This document shows, piece by piece, positions 24,806 through 34,946 of a stretch of 51,164 bases of DNA. The DNA lies in NCBI GenBank assembly GCA_004212795.1, contig SHBR01000009.1, positions 1-51,164 on the forward strand. The letters run 5' to 3'. The stretch's first letter is position 1; each line of letters begins with the position of its first letter. Under the pieces are notes generated by a model. It was given only the letters and a program-made list of their open reading frames with translations, was not told where the DNA came from and did no database searches. The stretch comes from Candidatus Thioglobus sp. (GTDB taxonomy: Bacteria > Pseudomonadota > Gammaproteobacteria > Arenicellales > UBA868). The translations under genes and the position numbers were made by a program.

Positions 24806-24926
24806 TTGGACCCATATTTCAAACTTGTGCAATTAGCTTATTCGGAACGCAACCGCTAAAACAGTATGCGTTCATATCCCATGCGATTCTATTTGAATAT
24901 CTCGATTGAGGTGCGAACAGGGTGAG

Positions 24927-24955
24927 TTTAACCTTGCCCCGTAAAACCCTATAAA
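24927..24955 (+). promoter_or_regulatory. Candidate promoter for pntAB
   Basis: TTTAAC (24927-24932) and TATAAA (24950-24955) have the ideal 17-base spacing, about 50 bases before the pntA ATG. The -35 matches consensus at only three positions, so this is tentative. The rest of the 200-base gap between prfB and pntA shows nothing else I can name. Confidence 0.25.
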
Positions 24956-25006
24956 CGACAATCTCAATTCAACTTAAATCAAATCAAATAAGCGTCCTCG
25001 ATTTTT

Positions 25007-26569
25007 ATGATCATTGGCATATTAAAAGAACAAAGCGATGGCGAAAAAAGAGTCGCGCTCGCGCCAACCTCGGTGCTCGCGGCCTGCGAACTTGGCTTTA
25101 AAGTTCAAGTCGAACTGAACGCCGGTGTCCACGCAGGCTTTTCAAACGAGGATTATATTGATTGCGGCGCCTCAATTGTTAATACAGCGGAAGAACTTGT
25201 TAATTCCAGCGAGATTGTCATTAAAATTCGCGCGCCCGAGGACGGGAGCGTATCGGGAACTGACGAGCAAAATCTCCTGAAACCCGGCCAAATCCTAATC
25301 TCGCTCATTGCGCCAGGGCAAAATCCCGATCTCCTATCCGGTCTAGCAAATAAAGGAGTCACTGCACTCGCGATGGATGCGGTGCCGAGAATTTCCCGCG
25401 CGCAGAAACTTGATACGCTGAGCTCAATGGCGAACGTAGCAGGATACCGAGCCGTCGTGGAAGCCGCTAATCATTTTGGACGGTTTTTTACGGGTCAGGT
25501 TACCGCCGCAGGAAAAGTGCCTCCTGCAAAAGTGTTAGTCATTGGCGCTGGAGTGGCAGGGCTCGCAGCGATTGGTGCTGCGTCGGCGATGGGAGCGCAG
25601 GTTCGCGCCTTTGACACGAGACCCGAGGTAAAAGAGCAAGTCGAAAGCATGGGCGCGGAATTTTTGATGCTTGAATTCTCGGAAGAGGGAAGTGGCGAAG
25701 GCGGTTACGCGAAGACAATGAGCGAGGAGTTTATCGCGGCCGAAATGGCACTCTTCGCTGAGCAAGCCCGAGAAGTTGACATCATTATTACAACTGCTTT
25801 GATTCCGGGTAAACCGGCGCCAAAGTTAATTCTCGCCGATACAGCCAGATTAATGAAAGCCGGTAGTGTCATTGTCGATCTTGCTGCGGAACAAGGGGGT
25901 AACTGCGAACTCACACGGCCTAACGAAATTGTCACAGATGAAGGTCTTACGATAATTGGTCTAACGGATCTGCCAAGTCGCATGGCAGCGCAATCAAGCA
26001 CCCTATTTGGCAACAATGTCGTGCATTTGTTGTCCGATCTATCTCCGGATAAAAACGGCAAGCTGAATATTGATATGGGTGACGAAGTTATTCGGGGGAT
26101 GACCGTCGTCAATGGTCATGAGGTTACCTGGCCGCCGCCCGCCCCTAGGCTCTCGGCAGCGCCAACCGCTCCCGCTCCAGAATCGAGTCCACCTGTTCCC
26201 CCGGTACTCGCAAGGAAATCATCGGCATCTGGGACCTTGATCAGTTTAGCCGTTGTGGTGGCCGCCATTCTCGGAGTCGGTGCAGTCGCACCCGCATCAT
26301 TTATGGGTCACTTCACAGTTTTCGTCTTAGCTATCTTTGTCGGATGGCAAGTCATTTGGAATGTGACCCCCGCCTTACATACGCCATTGATGAGCGTGAC
26401 TAATGCAATCAGCGGAATTATTGTCATTGGCGCGCTGGTGCAAATGGGATCATCGTCCGCCACGGTAATTGCGCTTGCGATGGTCGCATTATTTGTCGCC
26501 AGTATTAATATTTTCGGTGGATTTTGGGTTACCCAACGGATGCTGCGGATGTTCAGGAAGGAACAGTAA
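25007..26569 (+). CDS. pntA: NAD(P) transhydrogenase subunit alpha
   Basis: PntA and PntB form the proton-translocating transhydrogenase that uses the proton gradient to make NADPH from NADH. The 520-residue protein has the N-terminal alanine-dehydrogenase-like domain I (MIIGILKEQ...GEKRVALAP), the NAD-binding Rossmann segment [17 protein letters not shown] with [10 protein letters not shown] (about 172-208), a Pro/Ala-rich linker (about 375-403), and four C-terminal transmembrane helices (about 407-510). It is the fused, full-length enterobacterial-type subunit, not the split PntAA/AB form. Its TAA overlaps the pntB ATG by one base. Confidence 0.96.
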   Translation: MIIGILKEQSDGEKRVALAPTSVLAACELGFKVQVELNAGVHAGFSNEDYIDCGASIVNTAEELVNSSEIVIKIRAPEDGSVSGTDEQNLLKPGQILISLIAPGQNPDLLSGLANKGVTALAMDAVPRISRAQKLDTLSSMANVAGYRAVVEAANHFGRFFTGQVTAAGKVPPAKVLVIGAGVAGLAAIGAASAMGAQVRAFDTRPEVKEQVESMGAEFLMLEFSEEGSGEGGYAKTMSEEFIAAEMALFAEQAREVDIIITTALIPGKPAPKLILADTARLMKAGSVIVDLAAEQGGNCELTRPNEIVTDEGLTIIGLTDLPSRMAAQSSTLFGNNVVHLLSDLSPDKNGKLNIDMGDEVIRGMTVVNGHEVTWPPPAPRLSAAPTAPAPESSPPVPPVLARKSSASGTLISLAVVVAAILGVGAVAPASFMGHFTVFVLAIFVGWQVIWNVTPALHTPLMSVTNAISGIIVIGALVQMGSSSATVIALAMVALFVASINIFGGFWVTQRMLRMFRKEQ

Positions 26570-27957
26570 TGGAATACGGTATGGTTTCAGCAGCTTACAT
26601 TGCTGCATCGATTCTTTTTATTCTAAGCCTTGGCGGCTTAAGCAATCAAGAAAGTGCCCAGCGGGGTAACTTGTTCGGCATCGCTGGAATGGGGCTTGCC
26701 ATCGTCGCGACGATTGCCGGATCGACACCCATCAGTCTTGTGCTTGTGCTTGTGGTTATGGCGATTGGCGGTACGGCAGGCAGCGTTTTGGCGAGCCGGG
26801 TTGAAATGACCGCAATGCCCCAACTCGTGGCCATTCTTCATAGTTTTGTAGGGTTGGCGGCCGTGCTTGTCGGGTTCGGATCTTATCTAGAGGCGGGCAC
26901 GCAATTCTCGGGCGCTGAAAAGATTGTTCATCAAATTGAAATTTATCTCGGGGTTCTTATCGGTGCCCTTACGTTCTCTGGATCAATTGCCGCTTTTGGA
27001 AAACTGCAAGGGATCCTGTCCAGCAAGCCCTTGATGATCCCCGGGCGCCACATTGTCAACATCCTTATCGGGCTCGCGTGCATTTGGTTCGGCGTTGAAT
27101 TTGTCAACGCTGATAGCATTAGCGACGGGATGACTCCGCTCCTCTTCATGACGGGACTTGCACTGATCTTTGGTCTCCATATGGTGCTGGCAATCGGCGG
27201 TGCCGATATGCCAGTCGTGATTTCGATGCTTAATAGTTACTCGGGCTGGGCTGCCGCTGCGACAGGGTTCATGCTCGCAAATGATCTCCTTATTGTTACC
27301 GGTGCATTAGTTGGCTCCAGTGGCGCGATCTTGAGCTTTATTATGTGTCGTGCGATGAATCGTCGATTTATCTCCGTCATCTTAGGTGGATTTGGCACCC
27401 CGGCGAGTAGCTCATCCGGGCCCGCAATCGAAGGTGAAGCTACACCAATTTCAAGTTCTGAATCGGCACAGCTATTGTCCGATGCAAAAAGTGCTGTCAT
27501 CGTGCCCGGTTACGGAATGGCGGTTGCTCATGCGCAACAAGCCGTTTCGGAGCTGGTCAATAAATTAAGAGATAGCGGTGTTGAGGTCCGTTTTGCCATT
27601 CATCCCGTTGCAGGGCGAATGCCGGGGCACATGAATGTGCTTTTAGCTGAGGCTCGAGTATCTTACGATATTGTCCTCGAGATGGACGAAATTAATGCTG
27701 ATCTGCCCGAAACTGACGTTGTCTTGGTTATCGGAGCAAACGACATCGTTAATCCTGCTGCACAGGAGGTACCAGATAGCCCCATTGCGGGAATGCCCGT
27801 TCTTGAGGTGTGGAAATCCAAAACCTGTATCGTCCTAAAGCGAAGTATGGCGACCGGATATGCAGGTGTCGATAATCCGCTCTTTTACAGGGAGAATACC
27901 CGAATGCTGTTTGGAGACGCGAAGGACAGTATTAGCGCGGTATTGGCCGAACTTTAA
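26569..27957 (+). CDS. pntB: NAD(P) transhydrogenase subunit beta
   Basis: PntB contributes eight or nine transmembrane helices (about residues 1-260) and the NADP(H)-binding domain III (about 285-462), seen in [14 protein letters not shown] near 303-316, [18 protein letters not shown] near 342-359 and the ending [16 protein letters not shown] start it at ATG 26569 (462 aa, as in E. coli), with AGGA upstream and a one-base overlap with pntA; a longer frame opening at 26524 lies inside pntA. It converges on sucD, and the 47 bases between them contain no good terminator. Confidence 0.96.
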   Translation: MEYGMVSAAYIAASILFILSLGGLSNQESAQRGNLFGIAGMGLAIVATIAGSTPISLVLVLVVMAIGGTAGSVLASRVEMTAMPQLVAILHSFVGLAAVLVGFGSYLEAGTQFSGAEKIVHQIEIYLGVLIGALTFSGSIAAFGKLQGILSSKPLMIPGRHIVNILIGLACIWFGVEFVNADSISDGMTPLLFMTGLALIFGLHMVLAIGGADMPVVISMLNSYSGWAAAATGFMLANDLLIVTGALVGSSGAILSFIMCRAMNRRFISVILGGFGTPASSSSGPAIEGEATPISSSESAQLLSDAKSAVIVPGYGMAVAHAQQAVSELVNKLRDSGVEVRFAIHPVAGRMPGHMNVLLAEARVSYDIVLEMDEINADLPETDVVLVIGANDIVNPAAQEVPDSPIAGMPVLEVWKSKTCIVLKRSMATGYAGVDNPLFYRENTRMLFGDAKDSISAVLAEL

Positions 27958-28004
27958 ACCGGTCAGTTATCGCCTGATCTATTTAGCGTTAGGCCTTATA
28001 AATC

Positions 28005-28889
28005 CTAGTCAAGCTTCATGGCCTGACGAAGCGCAAGTCCAATTTCAGCAGGATTGGCAGTCACGTTCACTCCGGCTTGCTCGAGCGCTTTAATCTTGTC
28101 TTCGGCCGTCCCGCGCCCGCCCGCGATAATGGCGCCAGCGTGACCCATTCGCTTACCGGGAGGAGCCGTCACCCCGGCAATAAAAGCGGCCACCGGTTTT
28201 GTCATGTTTTGACTGATCCATTCCGCGCATTCCTCTTCGTCGGAACCACCAATCTCCCCACACATAACAACCGCATCAGTTTCAGGATCGTCATTAAACA
28301 TTCTCATCACATCCAGGTGCTTCAGTCCGTTAACCGGATCACCACCGATTCCGACACAACTTGATTGACCCATTCCCAGTTTGGTCAATTGATCAACGAC
28401 TTCGTAGGTTAAGGTGCCCGAGCGAGATACGACCCCAATACGCCCCGGAGTATGAATGTAGCCCGGCATAATTCCGATTTTTAACTCTCCTGGTGTGATG
28501 ACACCTGGACAGTTCGGACCTACCAGCACTGCGCCACTGTTCCGCATCTTATGACGGGTGATAATCATATCCTTGACCGGAACACCTTCGGTGATGCAAA
28601 TAATTGTTTTGATTCCGGCATCAACCGCTTCATCTATGGCGGCCGCTGCAAACGGGGGAGGAACGTAAATAACAGAGACATCGGCTGCAGTTTCCCGTTT
28701 AGCCTCAGCTACCGAATCAAAGACGGGGATTCCCTCTACCGTCTGACCCCCTTTTCCCGGAGTCACCCCCGCTACGAACGCCTTCTTACCATTCGCATAG
28801 GCAGCACAATTTTGGGTATGAAACTGTCCTGTTTTCCCTGTAATCCCCTGGGTGATTACACGGCTATTGCCATCTATAAGTATTGCCAC
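28005..28889 (-). CDS. sucD: Succinyl-CoA ligase alpha subunit
   Basis: SucD and SucC interconvert succinyl-CoA and succinate with nucleotide synthesis in the citric acid cycle. The 294-residue protein has the CoA-binding Rossmann domain ([16 protein letters not shown] near 14-29) and the active-site phosphohistidine loop [14 protein letters not shown] near 246-259. The start is GTG at 28889, with AGGA 7 bases upstream, 4 bases after the sucC stop. Length matches the family. Confidence 0.97.
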   Translation of the reverse strand: MAILIDGNSRVITQGITGKTGQFHTQNCAAYANGKKAFVAGVTPGKGGQTVEGIPVFDSVAEAKRETAADVSVIYVPPPFAAAAIDEAVDAGIKTIICITEGVPVKDMIITRHKMRNSGAVLVGPNCPGVITPGELKIGIMPGYIHTPGRIGVVSRSGTLTYEVVDQLTKLGMGQSSCVGIGGDPVNGLKHLDVMRMFNDDPETDAVVMCGEIGGSDEEECAEWISQNMTKPVAAFIAGVTAPPGKRMGHAGAIIAGGRGTAEDKIKALEQAGVNVTANPAEIGLALRQAMKLD

Positions 28890-28893
28890 CGGT

Positions 28894-30057
28894 TTATCCT
28901 TGCGCTGCTGCGACAGCTTTTTGTGCCGCGTCGTTCATTGTGGTCGCAGTGACCATATCCAGGCCTGCCTTCTCTAATATTTCCCGACCTTTCTCCACGT
29001 TCGTACCCTCGAGACGAACAACGAGCGGAATGCTCAGTTTCACGACTCCCGCCGCCTGAACCAGTCCCTCAGCAACCACATCACATCGCATTATTCCGCC
29101 AAAAATATTGACCAGAATTGCCTTGAGGTCTGGATTACGAAGCATGATTTTAAAGGCCTCAGTTACTTGCTCAGCCGTTGCGCCACCACCAACATCTAGA
29201 AAGTTTGCGGGTTCGCCACCATATAGCTTAATGATGTCCATTGTCGCCATTGCCAGTCCCGCACCATTTACGAGACAGCCGATATCCCCGTCAAGTGAAA
29301 TATAGTTAAGTCCCACTGCAGATGCTTCAAGTTCCGCCGGATCTTCTTCGTCGGTATCCCGCATCGCAACAACGTCTGGATGTCGAAATAAAGCGTTATC
29401 GTCGAAATTAAACTTCGCATCCAACGCTATTATTTTGCCATTGGTCGTAACGACGAGAGGATTTATTTCGGCGAGAGAAGCATCGGTATCCCAGAATGCC
29501 ATGTACAGCGCTTTAACAAATAGAACGCCTTGTTCGGCATGGTCGCCTGTCAGGCCAACCCTCTCCAGGAGTGCCGAGACGTCCGCATCAACAATTCCCT
29601 GACCCGGGTCTACAAAAAGTTTAAAAATCTTATCCGGAGTCGCCGCGGCGACTTCTTCAATTTCAGTGCCACCTTCCGCACTTGCCATAATGACGACTTT
29701 TTGACTGGCTCGGTCAATGACTAGACCAAGATATAACTCGCGATCGATGCCAACCCCCTCCTCGACCAAAAGACGTTTAACTTGCTGACCGTTCGCGTTC
29801 GTCTGATGAGTGACCAAGCGCATACCCAGTAACTGGTTGGCAACTTCTTTAACCTCATCAATTGATCCTACAACTTTAACGCCACCGCCCTTTCCGCGCC
29901 CGCCGGCGTGGATCTGAGCTTTGACGACCCATCGATCGCCGCCTAAATCTTGTGCTGCCTTTAACGCATCGTCAACACTGAAGCAGGCAATACCCCGAGG
30001 CACTGAGACCCCTCGGTCTCGTAGAATCGTCTTAGCTTGATATTCGTGTACTTTCAT
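28894..30057 (-). CDS. sucC: Succinyl-CoA ligase beta subunit
   Basis: The 387-residue protein has an ATP-grasp domain (about 1-240) beginning [17 protein letters not shown], with the nucleotide-binding [16 protein letters not shown] near 46-61, EINPLV near 198-203, and a C-terminal flavodoxin-like domain with [10 protein letters not shown] near 321-330. It is co-transcribed with sucD. The pair is detached from odhA/sucB-type genes, which are not in this window, and lies downstream of a sulfurtransferase gene on the same strand. Confidence 0.97.
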   Translation of the reverse strand: MKVHEYQAKTILRDRGVSVPRGIACFSVDDALKAAQDLGGDRWVVKAQIHAGGRGKGGGVKVVGSIDEVKEVANQLLGMRLVTHQTNANGQQVKRLLVEEGVGIDRELYLGLVIDRASQKVVIMASAEGGTEIEEVAAATPDKIFKLFVDPGQGIVDADVSALLERVGLTGDHAEQGVLFVKALYMAFWDTDASLAEINPLVVTTNGKIIALDAKFNFDDNALFRHPDVVAMRDTDEEDPAELEASAVGLNYISLDGDIGCLVNGAGLAMATMDIIKLYGGEPANFLDVGGGATAEQVTEAFKIMLRNPDLKAILVNIFGGIMRCDVVAEGLVQAAGVVKLSIPLVVRLEGTNVEKGREILEKAGLDMVTATTMNDAAQKAVAAAQG

Positions 30058-30099
30058 TGATTAAGTCTCTTGCGCAGTCGCAAAAACAACTACTTTGAT

Positions 30100-30957
30100 T
30101 TATTTCTCGAATGAGGTTTCAATTGGCCGGGACGGATCCGCTATCCATTCGCTCCAGGATCCGGGATAAAGACGTGAGCCTTTGATCCCCGAATACTCCA
30201 TGGCAAATAGGTTATGACAAGCGGTTACCCCCGATCCACAACTATGGATAATATTCTGAGGATTTCGCCCTGCAGTCACCTGATCAAAAATTTCTTTAAG
30301 CTCTGCGCGCGACCGGAATTGTCCGTTTTCAAGGCTTAGCGCAAAGTGATAATTAATTGCACCAGGGATATGGCCCGCTTTAGCATCTAGTGGCTCAACC
30401 TCGCCACTGAATCGTGGCGGCTCGCGGGCGTCAACAACTGAAACCACCCCACCGCCTAGTGATTTAAGTATCTCGTCTGCGTCCGCTTTTAAGTCATTAA
30501 CTTCTCTCAGTGACGTTAGATGGCTGGAGGGTAATTCCGCAGTCGCCTCCCCAGCAATGGTCGATTTACCCGACTTTGACCAACTTGCAAAACCTCCATC
30601 TAACAGCCAAACATCGTCAACGCCAATCCACCCCAACATCCACCATAAACGTGCAGCGAAAACACCGGGTCCGTGGTCATAGACCACTATTTTTTGTCCG
30701 CTGGTCAAACCTAGCGCGGACGCCTGATTGATCCAATCACCGACATCAGGCAGAGGATGACGCCCGGTCGAAGAGGTTATCTGGCCTGACAAGTCCCGCT
30801 CTAGATCGACGTAGCATGCGCCCGGAATGTGGCTTCCCTCAAACGCGGCCCGGCCGGCATCCGGATCATTCAAAGCAAATCGACAGTCGCACACAATGAT
30901 CTCGTTCGACTGAATAAGGGTTTCAAGTTCGTCAGCGCTAATTAAATTGGCTTGCAT
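30100..30957 (-). CDS. sseA: 3-mercaptopyruvate sulfurtransferase
   Basis: This two-domain rhodanese transfers sulfur from 3-mercaptopyruvate to a thiol or cyanide. From ATG 30957 the protein has 285 residues (MQANLISADEL...); the conserved domain begins there, so I discard the extra 26 residues available to an upstream ATG at 31035. The C-terminal domain carries the active-site loop CGSGVTACHN, the mercaptopyruvate-type loop as opposed to CRKGVT of thiosulfate sulfurtransferases. No strong Shine-Dalgarno is seen. It lies between the GT2 gene and sucC on one strand, without an obvious functional link to either. Confidence 0.9.
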   Translation of the reverse strand: MQANLISADELETLIQSNEIIVCDCRFALNDPDAGRAAFEGSHIPGACYVDLERDLSGQITSSTGRHPLPDVGDWINQASALGLTSGQKIVVYDHGPGVFAARLWWMLGWIGVDDVWLLDGGFASWSKSGKSTIAGEATAELPSSHLTSLREVNDLKADADEILKSLGGGVVSVVDAREPPRFSGEVEPLDAKAGHIPGAINYHFALSLENGQFRSRAELKEIFDQVTAGRNPQNIIHSCGSGVTACHNLFAMEYSGIKGSRLYPGSWSEWIADPSRPIETSFEK

Positions 30958-31071
30958 ACAAGGGCTTCTATCTTTTAAAAATGACGATCTATTATCAACT
31001 TGACCGGCATCTGGATGCAATGGTCGATCCCGCATTTTGAGTACAAAAATAAAAGAACACCTGCAGAAAAT

Positions 31072-31965
31072 CTACTCAATATCATCTTCTTGAATCTGCC
31101 CACGGCGTAGTTGGGCCATTTGTTCGGCGACAATCGCGACCAGAAAAAATATCAGCCCGAAGACAAGCAATAACATCGTTCCAACGGAAACCCCCTCGTC
31201 CCGGATAATAAAAGGAAGCCCCCAAACGAGACCGAAAAGAATAAACCCTGCGCCAAGGGGTAAGAATATTCGGCCCGGATTAAACATGGCAACGATGTTG
31301 AGAATTTCAAAAACCGTTTCGAGCGCGGTACGGGTACTAATCGTACTTTTGCCCCCGGCTCGAGTTCGAACGTTGATATCGCGCTCGAGAACAAGATTAT
31401 TTCGGTGTACAAAAACCAATGTAATGATGTCACTGAAAGACATGCCGTCGGGGCAGAGCACGAGATATCCCTGCGCGAGACGCGTTCGGTATAACTTCAT
31501 GCCCGAGTTCAAATCCTCTATTGGTAAAGTGACCAGCGTCCCAGCAAGCAGCCGGATCATCTTCCGACCGATCGCTCGATAAAGCCCTGAATTACCGCTT
31601 TGACGCTTGCCCACCACCATATCCGCGCCTTTAGCTAATCCAAATTCCAGTAGTCGCCCGGCATCAACCGGCTGATGCTGTCCATCCGCATCCATAGTGA
31701 CCACGTATTCAGTCTGGCAGGCCTTGATTCCTGTTTTTAGTGCTCCACCGTAACCCCGATTAACTTTATGGCGCAACAAGGTCGATTTAGACTTCTGACA
31801 GAACGCCGCCAGCAATGTCGCTGATTCATCGGTTGATGCGTCGTCGACAAAAATAAGAACAAAATCGTTAGACTGAGCGTACGCTGCAATCTCGGGCAAA
31901 AACGCAGGCAATACGTCTGCCTCGTTAAAAACCGGAATAACAATAGTTAAAATAGGATTGGCCAT
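31072..31965 (-). CDS. GT2 polyprenyl-phosphate glycosyltransferase (DPM1/ArnC-like)
   Basis: This 297-residue protein has an N-terminal GT-A fold: LTIVIPVFNEADVLP at 6-20, FVDDASTD near 39-46, and the metal-binding MDADGQHQP with Asp92-Ala-Asp94, all typical of enzymes that move a sugar from a nucleotide donor to undecaprenyl or dolichyl phosphate. Two C-terminal transmembrane helices follow (about 234-255 and 262-285). The ATG is at 31965. It diverges from a GT-C-like membrane protein and a polysaccharide deacetylase, a set that recalls ArnC/ArnT/ArnD and FlmF2/FlmK/NaxD. The sugar is unknown. Confidence 0.85.
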   Translation of the reverse strand: MANPILTIVIPVFNEADVLPAFLPEIAAYAQSNDFVLIFVDDASTDESATLLAAFCQKSKSTLLRHKVNRGYGGALKTGIKACQTEYVVTMDADGQHQPVDAGRLLEFGLAKGADMVVGKRQSGNSGLYRAIGRKMIRLLAGTLVTLPIEDLNSGMKLYRTRLAQGYLVLCPDGMSFSDIITLVFVHRNNLVLERDINVRTRAGGKSTISTRTALETVFEILNIVAMFNPGRIFLPLGAGFILFGLVWGLPFIIRDEGVSVGTMLLLVFGLIFFLVAIVAEQMAQLRRGQIQEDDIE

Positions 31966-32067
31966 GAATCAGGCGTCGGAATAGATCGTCTCCAGAGAAG
32001 TCCTTATTTTGGCACACTCGAAGTGGCAAAAAATGGGTTCGATATTTAAAACGCCCACCCAATGGCT

Positions 32068-32096
32068 TTGCGTCAATTTAAAGCTGGTTTTATTAA
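32068..32096 (+). promoter_or_regulatory. Candidate promoter for the GT-C/deacetylase pair
   Basis: TTGCGT (32068-32073) and TATTAA (32091-32096) lie 17 bases apart in the 149-base divergent region and would give a leader of about 12 bases before the GTG at 32115. Matches are moderate. Confidence 0.3.
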
Positions 32097-32114
32097 TAAT
32101 TGGAATAAACAGTC

Positions 32115-33770
32115 GTGCATCGTCCTAAAACATCTCTAGTCAACAACCGATCATTCCTGCTCGGATGTGCGCTGATCAGTATTCTGAAATTGTGGTTATT
32201 AGGGCCCCAGGAAATCCTATCGAGGAGTTCACCGCACGATGACACGCTTTTTGTCGGACTTGCGCTGAACATCCTTCAAGGGGAATGGCTGGGTCCTTAT
32301 GACCAGTTTACTTTGATGAAAGGCTCAGGCTACCCCCTTTTTATTGCCGCAAGCAATCTGCTCGGCATTCCATTGATTCTCTCTCAAGAGCTTCTTTATC
32401 TTGGAGCCTGCTTTGTCTTTGTCTGGGGAATACATAAGCTAGGCTTAAGAAACATCTATCTCTGGATCGCCTTCGGTGCGCTAGCGTTCAACCCGTTCAC
32501 CTATAATTTTTTTCCCAATGTTTATCCATTTCGATTCGGCATTTATCCAGCGGTTTCGCTACTCCTTTTTGGATTAGCCCAAATTGTATTGATTTCTGTC
32601 GAGAACAGAGAGAAACATTGGAAAACCTTGGTTGTTTTTGGACTCGTCCTTGGGTTTTTTTGGAATATTCGAGGCGAGGCAATCTGGATCATGCCATCGC
32701 TCATCGTTTTAATCGGGTTTTATGGTTTCGCATCGACTCGAAACAGTTCATGTTCGAAAGTGGGTCCGGCCGTCCGTTCAACTTTGAACGCCCTGATCCT
32801 GGCCGGGATAGGATTTATGATGGTCAATTCAGGTATTGCCTACCAAAATCTGAAGCAATATGGTGTTTACACCACAAATGAGATGAAAAGTCCGGCCTTT
32901 AAATCTGCCTATGGCGGCCTTTTGAGAATCGAAACAGTGATTGGGGAGCGATTTATCCCAATCAATAGGGAGGCTCGACAAGCAGCTTATAACGTGAGTC
33001 CTGCATTTAAACGACTCGAACAATATTTCGAGCATGGCCGGGGAACCCGAACCTGGATGAAAGGCGGCTCAGACTACATTGCTGCTTTTTTCCCCTGGGC
33101 TTTTCGTGATGGAATCTATTCAATTGGATATTTTCGTGACGCACCCAGCACGCACGAATTTCTTGATCGAATCGGCAAAGAAATTGATGCCGCTTGCGAT
33201 GAAAAGAAAATTAAATGTCGCCCTCGGTACTCGGAATTAGCGCCTAAGTGGCGCTCGGAGTGGAATTCATTGGGCGTCGAAACTTTTATAGAAACCCTGA
33301 AGCGAATGGTTAAGTTCAAGGATTTCGTCGCAAATGGCCCAAGAGCTAGATCACTAAATGATGACAAACTGGTGACAAATTATAAATACGTCACGGGGTC
33401 TCCAATTCGGCCCCAACGCATCGACTTGTTAGAAAAAGTTCCTGAGTTTCATAAGAACCGTGTTCGGCTCAGTAATTTTATTTTTGGAAAAATGCTCTGG
33501 TTTTACCGCCATCTCCCCCAAATTCTGGTTATCCTGAGCGTTGGCATCATAGGGTACCGTGGTATTCAAGTCATCCGGGGCGATCGGCTCTCAACTTACG
33601 ATGTAATGAGTATCGCGCTGCTTGGCGGCCTAGTCGCTTATGCGTTTATCCTGACGATTTTGCAAGTCACTTCATATACGTCGATCGGTCGACAGTTAAA
33701 CACGACCTATCCGATCGTTCTTGCGCTAATCGTTTCTTCATTTGCAATGATATTCAGACGGGATCGATGA
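32115..33770 (+). CDS. GT-C-like polytopic membrane glycosyltransferase
   Basis: This 551-residue protein is predicted to have about ten transmembrane helices, in residues 14-30 and 80-230 and again near 450-550, enclosing a large soluble loop (about 235-450). An acidic pair (Asp42-Asp43 in SSPHDDTLF) sits in the first extracytoplasmic loop, where GT-C enzymes such as ArnT and the RgtA-D group keep their catalytic aspartates, followed by MKGSGYPLF. These enzymes use polyprenyl-phosphate sugars as donors. I do not recognise a specific subfamily. The start is GTG at 32115 without a clear Shine-Dalgarno, and the deacetylase gene begins directly after the stop. Confidence 0.65.
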   Translation: MHRPKTSLVNNRSFLLGCALISILKLWLLGPQEILSRSSPHDDTLFVGLALNILQGEWLGPYDQFTLMKGSGYPLFIAASNLLGIPLILSQELLYLGACFVFVWGIHKLGLRNIYLWIAFGALAFNPFTYNFFPNVYPFRFGIYPAVSLLLFGLAQIVLISVENREKHWKTLVVFGLVLGFFWNIRGEAIWIMPSLIVLIGFYGFASTRNSSCSKVGPAVRSTLNALILAGIGFMMVNSGIAYQNLKQYGVYTTNEMKSPAFKSAYGGLLRIETVIGERFIPINREARQAAYNVSPAFKRLEQYFEHGRGTRTWMKGGSDYIAAFFPWAFRDGIYSIGYFRDAPSTHEFLDRIGKEIDAACDEKKIKCRPRYSELAPKWRSEWNSLGVETFIETLKRMVKFKDFVANGPRARSLNDDKLVTNYKYVTGSPIRPQRIDLLEKVPEFHKNRVRLSNFIFGKMLWFYRHLPQILVILSVGIIGYRGIQVIRGDRLSTYDVMSIALLGGLVAYAFILTILQVTSYTSIGRQLNTTYPIVLALIVSSFAMIFRRDR

Positions 33771-34640
33771 ATGCCTGATTTGGGTCAGCGAACCGGGGGC
33801 GCAAGCTCAGATAGCAAATTAAATCTCCTGCTCGGAATCGATCTTGAGGATGTGCGAGATCATATCCCCGGCGGCTCGCGTTATCAGGATCGACTCGGGT
33901 TTAACGTAGAACGCATTCTTCGGTTTTTGGATGACCATCAAACCAAAGCGACCTTCTTTACGGTTGGCTTGGTTGCCCGGCGACTCCCCGGTCTAATCAA
34001 AACAATAGCGGACGAAGGACACGAACTTGCAAGTCACAGTGATCGGCATGTCCAGTTGAACAAGCTGACGCCAGAAGAGTTTTCATCTGACCTTAAAAGA
34101 AGTATTGACGCGCTGGAGCACGTAACATCAGACCGTGTTTCTGGGTTTCGGGCGCCCACTTTTTCTTTGATCCCAAGTTGTGAATGGGCTTACGACGCAC
34201 TTGTGGATAACAATCTGCTGTACAGTAGTTCGGTCCTTGCAGCGAAAAATCCGCTTTTTGGCTGGCCTGGCTTTGGAACCCGCCCTCGCCGAATGCGGCC
34301 GGGTCTAGTTGAAATCCCGGTCTCGCTACACCGCACACCTTTACCCCGGGTACCGCTCTTGGGGGGCGTTTATCTGCGGGTCCTGCCGTTTAGCCTCACT
34401 CGCATCTCGCTATTTCGACACAATCGCGAGCTTCCAGTCACGTCTTATATCCACCCTTACGATATTGATCAAGATCAAGAACGGTTCATGCATCCAGATC
34501 TGGATGGCAACCATCTAATGAATTGGCTGATGTACCTAAACCGGAATAAAACATTAGTGCGATTGTCAAAGATAATAGCGAGCTGCCGTTCCTGGCGGTA
34601 TATTGATTGGTTGGATCAATATTCATCTGAAATCAAATGA
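33771..34640 (+). CDS. Polysaccharide deacetylase (NodB domain)
   Basis: This 289-residue protein has the NodB homology motifs: motif 1 as LGIDLEDV (Asp24, Asp27), motif 2 as SHSDRH (His89 and His93, the metal pair), and motif 3 as GFRAPTFSL (Arg127, Pro129), then HPYDID near 226. It would remove an N-acyl or formyl group from a sugar using a metal ion. There is no signal peptide, so it acts in the cytoplasm or at the membrane, as ArnD and NaxD do on lipid-linked sugars. The ATG follows the previous stop TGA with no spacer. The N-terminal 16 residues are probably disordered. Confidence 0.85.
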   Translation: MPDLGQRTGGASSDSKLNLLLGIDLEDVRDHIPGGSRYQDRLGFNVERILRFLDDHQTKATFFTVGLVARRLPGLIKTIADEGHELASHSDRHVQLNKLTPEEFSSDLKRSIDALEHVTSDRVSGFRAPTFSLIPSCEWAYDALVDNNLLYSSSVLAAKNPLFGWPGFGTRPRRMRPGLVEIPVSLHRTPLPRVPLLGGVYLRVLPFSLTRISLFRHNRELPVTSYIHPYDIDQDQERFMHPDLDGNHLMNWLMYLNRNKTLVRLSKIIASCRSWRYIDWLDQYSSEIK

Positions 34641-34692
34641 TCAAATGTAGCTTCTCGGGGAATGGCTCAATCGGCGGATCGGACCCAAAAAA

Positions 34693-34780
34693 TGGCGGAG
34701 AGGGAGGGATTCGAACCCCCGGAACCTTTCAGTTCAACGGTTTTCAAGACCGCCGCATTCGACCACTCTGCCACCTCTCC
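34693..34780 (-). tRNA. tRNA-Ser (anticodon TGA)
   Basis: The minus strand gives an 88-base class II tRNA: acceptor GGAGAGG pairs with CCTCTCC, the discriminator is G, and the CCA is encoded. The anticodon loop CTTGAAA holds TGA (34746-34744), followed by a long serine-type variable arm and the T loop TTCGAAT. Six T (34692-34687) follow the CCA and could aid termination. The same tRNA lies beside the BAX-inhibitor gene yccA in E. coli (serT), so the linkage is old. Confidence 0.97.
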
Positions 34781-34881
34781 ACGTTGGGTATTCTGAGTGC
34801 CTTCGGACAAACTATTTTCCTAAAAATAAAAGGCTTTTAGAACTGAGTTTGGGAGCATATTTCCGTCCCGATCTTGAATTC

Positions 34882-34890
34882 TGGCATAAT
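34882..34890 (+). promoter_or_regulatory. Extended -10 promoter for the BAX inhibitor-1 gene
   Basis: TGG followed by CATAAT (34885-34890) is an extended -10 element about 57 bases before the ATG. No convincing -35 is seen, as is usual for this type. Confidence 0.4.
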
Positions 34891-34946
34891 CGGACCCATC
34901 CTTACAGTAGTTAAATTCAAACTTAAAAAAGGAGAACACCTAAACG

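Noticed and set aside
24609-24836. Plus-strand ORF opposite the 5' part of prfB
   Set aside because: It covers the RF2 N-terminal domain and frameshift site, which are conserved on the minus strand.
27958-28004. Terminator between pntB and sucD
   Set aside because: Only a 4-base GCCT/AGGC pairing with a long loop and no T-run.
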